Source of the DNA: Flavobacteriales bacterium
GTDB taxonomy: Bacteria; Bacteroidota; Bacteroidia; Flavobacteriales_D; Parvicellaceae
Assembly: GCA_027047735.1 (NCBI GenBank)
Contig: JALTUD010000006.1
Coordinates: forward strand, 1 to 9,841
Length of the DNA stretch: 9,841 nt
Reading direction: 5' to 3'
Within the stretch, counting starts at the first letter, position 1; every line of letters begins with the position of its first letter. Position numbers and translations under genes: made by a program. The notes below the pieces were generated by a model. That model did not search any database, was not told where the DNA came from, and saw only the letters and a program-made list of their open reading frames with translations. Shown here in pieces: positions 1 through 7,480 of the stretch.

Positions 1-33
1 TCGTTGCACTATACCACTTTTTAACGCCGTAAT

Positions 34-118
34 GGTCGGGCTATCACTACTCACTCTTTTTACCCTCAAAAGGAGGAGGGCAAAAAGGAGTTCAAACACG
101 CCGTTCTATCCCTAACGC
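34..118. repeat. Degenerate flavobacterial-type intergenic repeat unit (unit 0)
   Basis: The unit opens with GGTCGGGCTATC (34-45) and closes with ATCCCTAACGC (108-118). Between them is a hairpin: CTTTTT (56-61) pairs with AAAAAG (82-87) and CCCTC (63-67) with GAGGG (76-80), with an A-C mismatch at 62/81 and the 8-nt loop AAAAGGAG. The stem extends to 53-91 with one bulged G. From memory, intergenic elements with this start, a central T-run/A-run hairpin and this end are common in Flavobacteriia; that attribution was not checked. The closing motif is also the left end of the next unit, so the units abut or share an end. No open reading frame is convincing here. Confidence 0.55.
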
Positions 119-267
119 GAGTGAAATTGGCGAATAGAAAGTGAATTTTTGGTTTCTTAGACGATGAATAAAAATTTTGCATAGCCCCAGCTATGGAAAA
201 TTTTTATGAAGAAGGATAAGTAATCAAAAAACGCTTTATATCGTCTATTTTGCTCGTGTTAGGGATA
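107..267. repeat. Palindromic repeat unit 1 with 15-bp terminal inverted repeats
   Basis: The ends TATCCCTAACGCGAG (107-121) and CTCGTGTTAGGGATA (253-267) are inverted copies matching at 14 of 15 positions; the one difference would be a G-U pair in RNA. Inside, TAGACGAT (158-165) pairs perfectly with ATCGTCTA (240-247). The centre is a long hairpin at 168-207. The left half can be aligned by eye with units 2 and 3, sharing CCCTAACGC, GTGAAAT, a GAAA..GAATTT stretch and CTTAGACGATGAA. This could be a non-autonomous mobile repeat or a structured RNA; no transposase lies in the window. Confidence 0.75.
168..207. repeat. Central hairpin of repeat unit 1
   Basis: ATAAAAATTTT (168-178) pairs perfectly with AAAATTTTTAT (197-207). 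After a G-G mismatch (179/196), CATAGC (180-185) pairs perfectly with GCTATG (190-195), leaving the tetraloop CCCA. That is 17 pairs in 40 nt. The upper part recurs in unit 2 as CATAGC CCCA GCTGTG, where the changed base can still pair as G-U, which suggests the RNA structure is kept. It is not followed by a T-run on either strand, so an intrinsic terminator is not the obvious role. Confidence 0.8.
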
Positions 268-269
268 CA

Positions 270-588
270 ATCCCTAACGCAGTTGAGGTAAGTGCAAAGA
301 AAATGGAATTTAGTATGCTTAGACGATGAATATTTTCTTTGCTTATGCTCAAAACAACAAACTTTAAGAATTTTTGAATCTTTCTTTTTTCCAATACTGT
401 TGTTGTAAAATTTTGTAGTAACACGTTACAACAAAAATTTTACGCCTAAGTCTTGAAAAAAATAAATTCTTCAAATTCTCCATAAAGTTTATTGCATTGA
501 GCATAGCCCCAGCTGTGGAAATAAAATATGAAGAAGTATAAGGAAAATAAAACCGTTTTATTGTGCTCAGATGTCCCGTGTTAGGGAT
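270..588. repeat. Palindromic repeat unit 2, interrupted by a nested element
   Basis: The ends ATCCCTAACGC (270-280) and GTGTTAGGGAT (578-588) are inverted copies with one G-U-type difference. The left arm carries the CTTAGACGATGAA motif shared with unit 1, and the right arm carries CATAGCCCCAGCTGTGG, then GAAGAAGTATAAG, matching GAAGAAGGATAAG of unit 1. About 160 bp is inserted between the TTTGC at 338-342 and the ATAGCCCC at 503-510, two stretches that are contiguous in unit 1. A further palindrome, AATAAAAC-C-GTTTTATT, lies at 546-562. Units 1 and 2 are separated only by the short linker CA. Confidence 0.7.
343..502. repeat. Nested palindromic insertion inside repeat unit 2
   Basis: This stretch has no counterpart in unit 1. 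Nearly its whole length can fold on itself. TATGCTCAA (344-352) pairs perfectly with TTGAGCATA (497-505, running a few bases into the flank), AAACTTTA (359-366) with TAAAGTTT (483-490), and AGAATTTTTGAA (367-378) with TTCAAATTCT (470-479) apart from a 2-nt bulge. The T-rich 381-391 pairs with the A-rich 455-466. At the tip GTAAAATTTTGT (405-416) pairs with 431-443 (one extra A) and GTAA (418-421) with TTAC (426-429). It looks like a small MITE-like element with no coding capacity. Its exact borders are uncertain by a few bases. Confidence 0.6.
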
Positions 589-591
589 AAG

Positions 592-660
592 TCCCTAACG
601 CAAGTGAAATAAGTGCAAGAAAGTCGAATTTGTTGTTCTCAGACCATGAAAAAATTGCAT
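592..660. repeat. Truncated repeat unit 3 (left half only)
   Basis: The unit starts with TCCCTAACGC directly after the GTGTTAGGGAT end of unit 2. It follows the left-half pattern of units 1 and 2: AAGTGAAAT, AAGTGCAAGAAA, GAATTT, then CTCAGACCATGAA in place of CTTAGACGATGAA. It runs to TTGCATA, the point where the central hairpin would begin, and then stops resembling the other units. No CATAGCCCC core and no closing GTTAGGGAT follow, so this is a decayed or deleted copy. Confidence 0.6.
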
Positions 661-666
661 ATCCTC

Positions 667-692
667 ATACCATTTAAACATTGAAATGGTAT
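667..692. repeat. Perfect 9-bp hairpin after the repeat array
   Basis: ATACCATTT (667-675) and AAATGGTAT (684-692) are perfect inverted copies around the 8-nt loop AAACATTG. No T-run follows on either strand, so it does not look like a standard intrinsic terminator. It sits exactly where repeat unit 3 breaks off and may mark the junction or be a weak structural element. Confidence 0.55.
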
Positions 693-807
693 TATTCCAA
701 AGCTTTAATTCAAACAAAAAAATTCCCAAACAGGTTCAAAAGCTACAAACATCGGTTTAAAACCTTATATAATTGTTAATAACACACAAATAAGTATAGT
801 TCTTTTG

Positions 808-815
808 TATATTTG
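808..815 (+). promoter_or_regulatory. Candidate Bacteroidota -7 box for the OmpA-propeller operon
   Basis: TATATTTG fits the Bacteroidota housekeeping -7 consensus TAnnTTTG. No TTG lies at the usual 17-23 nt spacing upstream; the nearest suitable one (773-775) is 32 nt away, so the -33 part is weak or missing. Transcription would begin near 820-823 and leave a leader of about 185 nt before the ATG at 1006. The leader contains ACAAG-CTATA-CTTGT (825-839) and further CTTGT copies at 853-857, 868-872 and 903-907. TATACTTG at 831-838, with a TTG 23 nt upstream, is an alternative. Confidence 0.4.
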
Positions 816-959
816 CGAATTGATACAAGCTATACTTGTGTATAGAAAGATACTTGTTTAAAATCAACTTGTAAAATTACGCAGAACGAATAATACATTC
901 ATCTTGTAATACGGCAGTGAAGATTAAATAAGTTCATAGAAAAAATTAACAAAATGGAA

Positions 960-978
960 TTGTTTAAAAATTAAACAA
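960..978 (+). promoter_or_regulatory. Inverted repeat and mini-ORF in the leader of the operon
   Basis: TTGTTTAA (960-967) and TTAAACAA (971-978) are perfect inverted copies with the 3-nt spacer AAA, ending 27 nt before the start codon at 1006. The site could be a regulator-binding palindrome or an AU-rich RNA hairpin. A six-codon reading frame, ATG at 954 to TAA at 972-974 (MELFKN), overlaps it. Closer to the gene, purine-rich AGGAAAAGG (989-997) and AGGGG (1001-1005) precede the ATG, but AGGGG touches it and is too close for ordinary Shine-Dalgarno spacing. Confidence 0.35.
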
Positions 979-1005
979 ATCATAAAATAGGAAAAGGTCA
1001 AGGGG

Positions 1006-3291
1006 ATGCGTTTAAAAATCACTTTATTAATAGCGAGCGTACTTATATTTACAGCTGTTTTTGCACAAAACAAAGCACCGAAAAGAATGCTTAGAAAAGC
1101 TCAAAAACAGTACATCAATGGTAATTTTGATAAAGCAATAATACAGTTCAAAAAGGTCTTGTCAATAGACGGAGATAACTACAAGGCGAACTATGAATTA
1201 GGTAGAATATATTTAGATCGTTATAACCTATACGATAGTGCAAGTATCTACCTTAATCGTGCAATTACACACCCAACAAAAGATACGATTTACGAATCGT
1301 ATATGGATTACGCCAAATGTTTACACTTACAGGAAAAATATCCTGAAGCTATCGAATATTACACATTCTTTAAAGAAAACGGACTGGATAACAATGCTTT
1401 TGCTGAATTACTAAAGGCAAATATTAACGAACGAATAAAGCAATGTCAATATGCCATAACTACCCGTAAAGAACAAGAACAAAAGTCTATTTTAGTAAAA
1501 AATATGGGAGGAAAAGTAAATACTCGCATGAGCGAATACGCTTCCATTTACTTAAATACTTATAACACTCTTTTATATACAACGAGATACAAGGACGAAA
1601 AAAAAGAAAAGGAATACAGCGATTATAAATATTATGAAAATGAGTATTTCTTTAACCTGGATACAAGTACACACGGAAATAAACTTACACACAATCAAAT
1701 AAAAGAACTCAAGAAAAAACACAATGCCTTCGTAAGCAAAAGTTTTGGAGAAGACACAATTATCCTTTACAGAAAAAACAAACTGTGGATTTCTACTATT
1801 CAAGACAGCGTTTTTTCTACACCAAAATTAATGGATGAAAAAATTAACTTTTCAGAATATCAGCCTCATGGAGTATTCTCAAAAGACGGGAAAACATTTA
1901 TCTTTAGTGCAAGAGACAAAGAAAAAGGAAAAGGAGGACTAGACTTATATGAAAGTAAAATGGACGACAAAGGAATTTGGTCAGACGCTGTACTTCTTTC
2001 AGATAAAATAAACACCACAAAAGATGAAGACAGTCCTTTTTTGAGCGAAGATGGCAATACGCTTTATTTCTCCTCAAGAGGTCATCAAGGATTTGGCTCA
2101 TACGATATTTTTAAATCCCAAAAAGTAAATGGAGAATGGAGTATTCCTACAAACTTAGGGTTTCCTATCAACTCGGCCGGAGATGACATTTATTTATCGA
2201 TTAACAAAAAAGGAAACGAAGGGTATCTTTCTTCTAATCGCTTTGGCGGTAATGGAGCAATGGATATTTACTACCTGCAAGATTTCACAAAACCAACATT
2301 CGATTGTACTCCCTATAAAAATCAAGATTTCACCGTTACTTTTGACATCACAAAGAGCATTGACCCTAACAGCGTTGGATTAGACTATAAATGGAATTTT
2401 GAAGATGGCAAATACAAATACGGAACTGTTGTTTCCCACACATTCAAATACCCCGGTTTCTATAAAGTTTCTTTAGATGTAATCGATAAAGAAAGTGGAA
2501 AAATAGAATCAAAAGAAGAAATTGAAGACATCAATATAGAAGGGGTAGATTTTGTTGGAGTAAAAATGGACAGCATTGGAGAAATAAATAAACCTCAAAA
2601 ACTAGATGCTTCGGTAACACAATTGAAAGGGAAAGAATTAAAAGATTGTTTTTGGAAAATTGACAACAAAGAATTGGAAAATATTGACACCTCCGTAGTT
2701 GACTATACTTTCGACACCGAAGGTTGGCACAATATAGATATTCAAGTAGTAATGTTTGACGACAGTGACGACATTTATGAGACCTATTGTCAAAAGGATT
2801 CCATCCGAATTCTATCGTCGGAAGATTTTCAAAAAGCAATAAAACATGCCGAAAGTAAGCTAGATTCAATAAATGAACAACTTTTATCTGACGCAACTAT
2901 AGATTCTATGTTAACAGCAGGATTAGGATTTCACTTAAACCCCGTTTATTTTAAATTTGATAAATATTACTTGACACAAAAAGCAAAATTAACTTTAGAT
3001 AGTAATATTTATAAACTTTCTCAACACAGAAACGCCTACATTATTGTTAAAGGTTATACGGATGCTATGGGCTCGGATAAATACAATAAATGGTTATCTG
3101 CAAAACGTTCTGCTTCTGTAATGAAATATTTATTAAACCATGGTGTAAAAAAAGAAAGAATAGTAGAAGTTCAAAATTTTGGAGAAAGCAATCCTGTTGC
3201 ACCAAACACAACCCCTGACGGAAAAGATAATCCAAAAGGAAGACAACTGAATCGTAGAGTTGAATTTCAATTATTAAAACAAAAAAAATGA
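1006..3291 (+). CDS. TPR-PD40-PKD-OmpA cell-envelope protein
   Basis: This is an exported protein predicted to link the outer membrane or a surface complex to peptidoglycan. Residues 1-20 form a signal peptide ending TAVFA before QN, which supports this ATG. TPR-like helices cover about 29-150. PD40/WD40-type beta-propeller repeats follow, clearest at 285-425 (FSKDGKTFIFSAR, LSEDGNTLYFSSRG, GYLSSNRFGG). A PKD domain lies at about 430-512 (WNFEDG, YKVSLDVID) and a second PKD-like stretch at about 515-602. An OmpA C-terminal domain covers about 643-757, with GYTDAMGSDKYNKWLSAKR (D686, R701 at the expected peptidoglycan-binding positions) and the closing NRRVEF. The TPR, propeller and OmpA order resembles the type IX secretion protein PorE, but PorE has a carboxypeptidase-regulatory-like domain where this has PKD, so I do not assign that name. 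It is the first gene of a probable three-gene operon. Confidence 0.9.
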   Translation: MRLKITLLIASVLIFTAVFAQNKAPKRMLRKAQKQYINGNFDKAIIQFKKVLSIDGDNYKANYELGRIYLDRYNLYDSASIYLNRAITHPTKDTIYESYMDYAKCLHLQEKYPEAIEYYTFFKENGLDNNAFAELLKANINERIKQCQYAITTRKEQEQKSILVKNMGGKVNTRMSEYASIYLNTYNTLLYTTRYKDEKKEKEYSDYKYYENEYFFNLDTSTHGNKLTHNQIKELKKKHNAFVSKSFGEDTIILYRKNKLWISTIQDSVFSTPKLMDEKINFSEYQPHGVFSKDGKTFIFSARDKEKGKGGLDLYESKMDDKGIWSDAVLLSDKINTTKDEDSPFLSEDGNTLYFSSRGHQGFGSYDIFKSQKVNGEWSIPTNLGFPINSAGDDIYLSINKKGNEGYLSSNRFGGNGAMDIYYLQDFTKPTFDCTPYKNQDFTVTFDITKSIDPNSVGLDYKWNFEDGKYKYGTVVSHTFKYPGFYKVSLDVIDKESGKIESKEEIEDINIEGVDFVGVKMDSIGEINKPQKLDASVTQLKGKELKDCFWKIDNKELENIDTSVVDYTFDTEGWHNIDIQVVMFDDSDDIYETYCQKDSIRILSSEDFQKAIKHAESKLDSINEQLLSDATIDSMLTAGLGFHLNPVYFKFDKYYLTQKAKLTLDSNIYKLSQHRNAYIIVKGYTDAMGSDKYNKWLSAKRSASVMKYLLNHGVKKERIVEVQNFGESNPVAPNTTPDGKDNPKGRQLNRRVEFQLLKQKK

Positions 3292-4244
3292 AGACTTTAA
3301 TACAATCTATATTTATTTTATTTTCAGCTTTTGCATTTGGGCAGGTTGTTCCGTCTAAATATGAAAACATTGATTTTTTATTGACCTTCGGACAAGGGAG
3401 TACACCTAGTTGGGGAGATGACGACCATGTGCAAATCTACTTTTTTGTTGTTCCACAAACAGAAACACGACCTATTTACATCCGTGTTTTCGACCCGAGT
3501 ACAGGAGGAGAGTTCGATACAAAAAATGGGGCTTTTGATACACAAACGCTATTCACTATCTATGGTGGACAAGGAGCTTATTCTCAAAAAGAAGCCCGTA
3601 TGATTAATCCTGTAAAAGGATACGATAAGGGGAGAATTATAGACCGAAGAAGATTCTCAAACGAAAGTTCTTTTGATAATAAATGGTACAGTTTTGGTCC
3701 AATTAACCCCAAAGAAGGAGAATACTCAGAAGAAATGAAAGGTTATATTTTTAAAGTAATTTGTAAAGGTTTATCCGGTAACGACGGAAACGCTTACCGC
3801 TATGCTTTAAGCTATAAATCTGATGCAAACATTCCCGTAGAAGGAGGGAATGTATTTACTTACGAAATGTGTTTTAGACTAAAACCGGGAGTAAAACAAA
3901 CGGCTCATGTGTATCCTTTTATAAATAAAGATGTCGTAAGCATTGCTCAATTTAATTTTGATGCTGACCACGATGTAAATATGCGACTAACCTCGGTAAC
4001 AAAAAAATTACATTACGCAAAAGAAAGTGGCGATGGTGAATGGGCATATAGTATTCATAAAATTGATGAAGGTGAAAAAAATACCAGTATTGATTTTCAG
4101 CTCATCAAAAAAACAGATGCTTACAACGATATGACTATTTACTTTCTGAATCAATATGATGAAGCCGTTCCTTTTTTCTCGACTCCAATAGGAGGTGTTC
4201 CAAAGTATAAGTATAAAATAGACGTTAACTATAAATTTGATTAG
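3288..4244 (+). CDS. Secreted beta-rich protein of unknown function
   Basis: I do not recognise a family. The ATG overlaps the stop of the preceding OmpA-type gene (ATGA, 4 bp), so the two are probably translationally coupled. Residues 1-18 (MKTLIQSIFILFSAFAFG, then QV) form a signal peptide; there is no lipobox cysteine, so it is probably periplasmic or surface-exposed rather than a lipoprotein. The mature part has no hydrophobic segment long enough to span the membrane. It is rich in alternating beta-strand patterns (VQIYFFVVPQ, RPIYIRVFDPSTGG, FKVICKGLSGNDGNAYRYALS) and looks like two lobes, about 20-200 and 205-318. The first lobe vaguely recalls pre-peptidase-C-type beta-sandwiches, which is inference only. 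Its place between an envelope OmpA protein and a propeller receptor suggests it is a partner or ligand of one of them. No T9SS sorting domain is visible at the C terminus. Confidence 0.85.
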   Translation: MKTLIQSIFILFSAFAFGQVVPSKYENIDFLLTFGQGSTPSWGDDDHVQIYFFVVPQTETRPIYIRVFDPSTGGEFDTKNGAFDTQTLFTIYGGQGAYSQKEARMINPVKGYDKGRIIDRRRFSNESSFDNKWYSFGPINPKEGEYSEEMKGYIFKVICKGLSGNDGNAYRYALSYKSDANIPVEGGNVFTYEMCFRLKPGVKQTAHVYPFINKDVVSIAQFNFDADHDVNMRLTSVTKKLHYAKESGDGEWAYSIHKIDEGEKNTSIDFQLIKKTDAYNDMTIYFLNQYDEAVPFFSTPIGGVPKYKYKIDVNYKFD

Positions 4245-4252
4245 TCTCGCCT

Positions 4253-7200
4253 GTGCAAAAAATCCTGCTCCTCATATCGCTATTTATTTCCACATTTTTA
4301 TGGGGGCAAAAGTTTAATTTTCAAAATTTTGACCCGGATGAGGTACAAGCAAAATACATATACGACTTTCAACAAGATTCAAGTGGTGCTTTATATATTG
4401 CAGGTTCAAAAGGCTTGCTCAAATATGATGGAATTAAATTTCATTTAATTAACAAATATAATTACTTGAAAGAAAACTTTATTTCTCATATTTACATCGA
4501 CAACAAAAATCAAATTTGGGTAGCCTATTACAATCAAGGAGTAAGCAGATTGATAGAAACCTTTGAAGGGTACAACAGTCAATATTATGACATTCCTTCG
4601 GTACTCTCTATCACGGAAGATTCATTAGGTATAAAAATCATTACTTCCGAATCTAAAATCGGTCGTTATAATTCAGAAACTAACGATTTTGACTTCTCTC
4701 TAAACGAATTAACTGCTTTAGGAGTACGAAAAGAGGTAATTCTTGCCAACAACAAAAGTGTTTACCTAACTGATAACGGGATTTATTATTTGGATAAAAA
4801 TGACCAATACCAAGCAATCGAGGGTACGGAGTACGCTTACATTAAAATCATTAAGGAAAATACGGTAACCAACACCTTTGCCTTTATAGTAAATAATGAA
4901 TTAAATATCTATCAATATACAGACAGACTAAGAAAAATCAACTCAATCCCTTTAACAAAGCTTTGGCTAACTACTAAAATTACCGACATGGAATTTGGTA
5001 AAGAAAAAATAGTGCTTACAACCTTAGGAGAAGGTCTTTATGAATTAAACTTTATTGACCAACGCTTGCAAGCGTATAGTTACACCAACTTTAAAAAAGA
5101 AAACGGGCTAAGAAGTAATAACCTGCAAAGCGTTTACCTTGATAAAGATGAAAATCTTTGGATTGGATATTACGGAGACGGAATATCATTGTTTACGAAC
5201 AAACGAACATTATGGTATGACAAAACAACAGGACTAGCTGACGAGAATATTCTTTGCGTAACAATTTACAAAGGGAAATTAGCAGTAGGAACGGATAAAG
5301 GTTTTTCTGTTATTGATTTTAATGATATTACCAATTTTAACGCTTCGACTTCTTTTATAGATGACAGAGTAAAATCTATCTATACTTTTGACGAAACTCT
5401 TTGGATTGGAACGGATAACAATGGTTTATTTTATATGAAAAACGGTAAAATAATACCGTTTCATTTTAAAACACTACAGATACAACCGCAAACGGTTAAC
5501 TGTATTGTAATTTACGATAATAAACTCTATGTTGGAACCAATAACGGGCTTTTTACACATGACTTTAGTAACGGCAAAGAAATTCACCTTGGTACAAATC
5601 AAGGATTAGTTCATAATGTTATCGAATATATTTTTATTGACTCAAAAGGTCGATTTTGGTTTGACTCTCCTGTTAGTCCAATATATTCCTACTATGATGG
5701 TGAATTTACGCTGTATAAAGATATTGAAGGTTTCGACAGCTATGAGTTATCCCAAATATTTGAAACAAAAGATAAAGAAGTTATCTTCTCTACAATGGGA
5801 GATGGTATTTTTGTATTGAAAAAGGATACATTTACACATTACTATAGAGGAAATTGTGAAATATTATCAGACTACGTTTATTTTGTCGTTGAAGATATAA
5901 ATCATCAAATATGGCTAGGGCATAAATATGGTTTGACTAAATTTAATGAGGATACAAAAGAGTTTACCCAATATCGGCAAGAAGATAATCCTTTATTAAA
6001 AGGAATTAACCCAACCGCATATCAACTTTCTGCCGATAACACCCTTTGGGTTGGAACAGAGAGCGGATTAGTAAAATTAAACACCGAAAACTTAGTTAAT
6101 GAAAAACAAATACCCTCCGTTACTTTTAAAGGTGTAATTATAAATGATACTTTAGTCTTAAATCAAAATGAAATTACTTTACCTTTTTCAGATTATCAAT
6201 TAGATTTCCGTTACCAAGCTATAAACCTTACCAATCCTGAAGAAATTTCTTATCAATATAAACTAGACGGTTTTGACAAAAAATGGAATGCTGTATCATA
6301 TGAAAAACTATCTGCAAAGTATCAATCAGTTATTGACGGGGACTATGTATTTAGACTAAAATCTTGTCTAGAAAATTCATGCAATGAGAAAGAAATTAAT
6401 ATTAAAATTCATATTGCAAAGCCTTTTTGGAAAACACCTACAGCTTTTATACTTTCTTCATTAATTATACTCGGCTTGTTCTTTTTAATTATTTATGTGG
6501 TTAGTGCTACCAAAAACAAACAAAATAGAATACTGGAAACAAAAGTAAAAAGAAGAACGATAGAACTCTCAAAAGTTAATCGCTTGGTAGAGCACAAGAA
6601 CAAAGAATTGGAAAAAACAAATGAAGAAATCAACCAACAGAAATTAACTTTGGAGGTTAAAAACAAAGAAATTGATGACAGCATTCAATATGCTAAGAAA
6701 ATACAACGAGCATTTATTTTAAAAGATGAGTACGCAGAATGGGAAAAATACTTTTCCAAAACATTTATTTTTGATAAACCTCGTGATATTGTAAGTGGCG
6801 ATTTCTACTGGGGACATAAAACGGATAAATATATTTATATTGCTGTTGCAGATTGTACGGGACACGGAGTTCCCGGAGCTATGCTAAGCATGTTGGGAAT
6901 TGCTTTTATGGATCAGATAATGATTCAAAAGCCAAATATAGACACAAACCAACTCTTAGATGAACTTCGCGAAAAAATGATTAATGAACTTTCTCACCAA
7001 GATAAAGGAATGATGATGAAAGAAGGAATGGATATAAGCTTGGTTAGAATAGATATTCATACTAAACAACTTCAATGGTCAGGAGCAAACAATCCTCTGT
7101 ATATCATTCGTAAAAAAAATAGAATCGGGAAAAATTTTGTGAATTGTAAAATTACAGAAAGCAATGATGGCTATATTCTCGCTGACTTTAGACCGGACAA

Positions 7201-7480
7201 ACAACCAATAGGTTTTATACACGAGTCTAAACCATTTAATAAAATCGAAATACAACTACACAAAGAAGATGCTATTTATCTCTTTTCTGATGGATATGTT
7301 GATCAATTTGGAGGACCTCGATATAAAAAATTTATGAGCAAACGTTTTAAACCTTTATTACTTTCAATTCATAAACTGAGTAGCGAAGAACAAAAGAAGG
7401 TTTTAGATGAAACACTTGCTAATTGGCAAGGCGATAAAGACCAAATTGACGACATCTGCATTGTAGGTGTTTGTATTTAA
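4253..7480 (+). CDS. Propeller sensor with cytoplasmic SpoIIE-type PP2C phosphatase
   Basis: This is a predicted one-piece receptor turning a periplasmic signal into protein dephosphorylation. The start is GTG, forced by an in-frame TGA at 4238-4240, and gives a clean signal peptide (1-18, ending FLWG before QK). Reg_prop-type propeller repeats fill about 30-615 (QIWVAYYNQGVSRL, NLWIGYYGDGISLF, TLWIGTDNNGLFYM, QIWLGHKYGLTKF, TLWVGTESGLVKL). A Y_Y_Y domain follows at about 625-722 (YQYKLDGFDKKWN). One transmembrane helix lies at about 727-751 and a coiled coil at about 755-815. The SpoIIE/PP2C domain (about 835-1075) keeps its acidic metal-site motifs: DIVSGDFYW (D850), VADCTGHGVPGAMLSMLG (D867), FSDGYVDQFG (D1013) and IDDICIVGV (D1066, D1067). 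Histidine-kinase and DNA-binding domains, common outputs of such propellers, are absent. The usual substrate of this phosphatase family is a phosphorylated anti-anti-sigma (STAS) protein; none is encoded here, so the target is unknown. It starts 8 nt after the preceding stop. Confidence 0.92.
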   Translation: MQKILLLISLFISTFLWGQKFNFQNFDPDEVQAKYIYDFQQDSSGALYIAGSKGLLKYDGIKFHLINKYNYLKENFISHIYIDNKNQIWVAYYNQGVSRLIETFEGYNSQYYDIPSVLSITEDSLGIKIITSESKIGRYNSETNDFDFSLNELTALGVRKEVILANNKSVYLTDNGIYYLDKNDQYQAIEGTEYAYIKIIKENTVTNTFAFIVNNELNIYQYTDRLRKINSIPLTKLWLTTKITDMEFGKEKIVLTTLGEGLYELNFIDQRLQAYSYTNFKKENGLRSNNLQSVYLDKDENLWIGYYGDGISLFTNKRTLWYDKTTGLADENILCVTIYKGKLAVGTDKGFSVIDFNDITNFNASTSFIDDRVKSIYTFDETLWIGTDNNGLFYMKNGKIIPFHFKTLQIQPQTVNCIVIYDNKLYVGTNNGLFTHDFSNGKEIHLGTNQGLVHNVIEYIFIDSKGRFWFDSPVSPIYSYYDGEFTLYKDIEGFDSYELSQIFETKDKEVIFSTMGDGIFVLKKDTFTHYYRGNCEILSDYVYFVVEDINHQIWLGHKYGLTKFNEDTKEFTQYRQEDNPLLKGINPTAYQLSADNTLWVGTESGLVKLNTENLVNEKQIPSVTFKGVIINDTLVLNQNEITLPFSDYQLDFRYQAINLTNPEEISYQYKLDGFDKKWNAVSYEKLSAKYQSVIDGDYVFRLKSCLENSCNEKEINIKIHIAKPFWKTPTAFILSSLIILGLFFLIIYVVSATKNKQNRILETKVKRRTIELSKVNRLVEHKNKELEKTNEEINQQKLTLEVKNKEIDDSIQYAKKIQRAFILKDEYAEWEKYFSKTFIFDKPRDIVSGDFYWGHKTDKYIYIAVADCTGHGVPGAMLSMLGIAFMDQIMIQKPNIDTNQLLDELREKMINELSHQDKGMMMKEGMDISLVRIDIHTKQLQWSGANNPLYIIRKKNRIGKNFVNCKITESNDGYILADFRPDKQPIGFIHESKPFNKIEIQLHKEDAIYLFSDGYVDQFGGPRYKKFMSKRFKPLLLSIHKLSSEEQKKVLDETLANWQGDKDQIDDICIVGVCI

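Noticed and set aside
34..660. CRISPR array
   Set aside because: The repeated units are long, imperfect and internally palindromic, with no short identical repeats separated by regular spacers and no cas genes in the window.
667..692. Intrinsic terminator
   Set aside because: The 9-bp stem is perfect, but neither strand shows a T-run directly after it.
1573..2101. Open frames on the minus strand inside the OmpA-type gene
   Set aside because: They lie opposite a long, well-supported gene, have low-complexity hydrophobic translations and no recognisable motif; they are shadows of that gene.
1006..3291. Assignment as the type IX secretion protein PorE
   Set aside because: Domain order is similar, but PKD-type domains stand where PorE has a carboxypeptidase-regulatory-like domain, and no other por/gld genes are nearby; many Bacteroidota paralogues share this layout.
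2531..3370. Minus-strand frames of 121 and 101 codons over the end of the OmpA-type gene
   Set aside because: The plus-strand frame here encodes the PKD-like and OmpA domains with clear motifs; the opposite translations show nothing recognisable.
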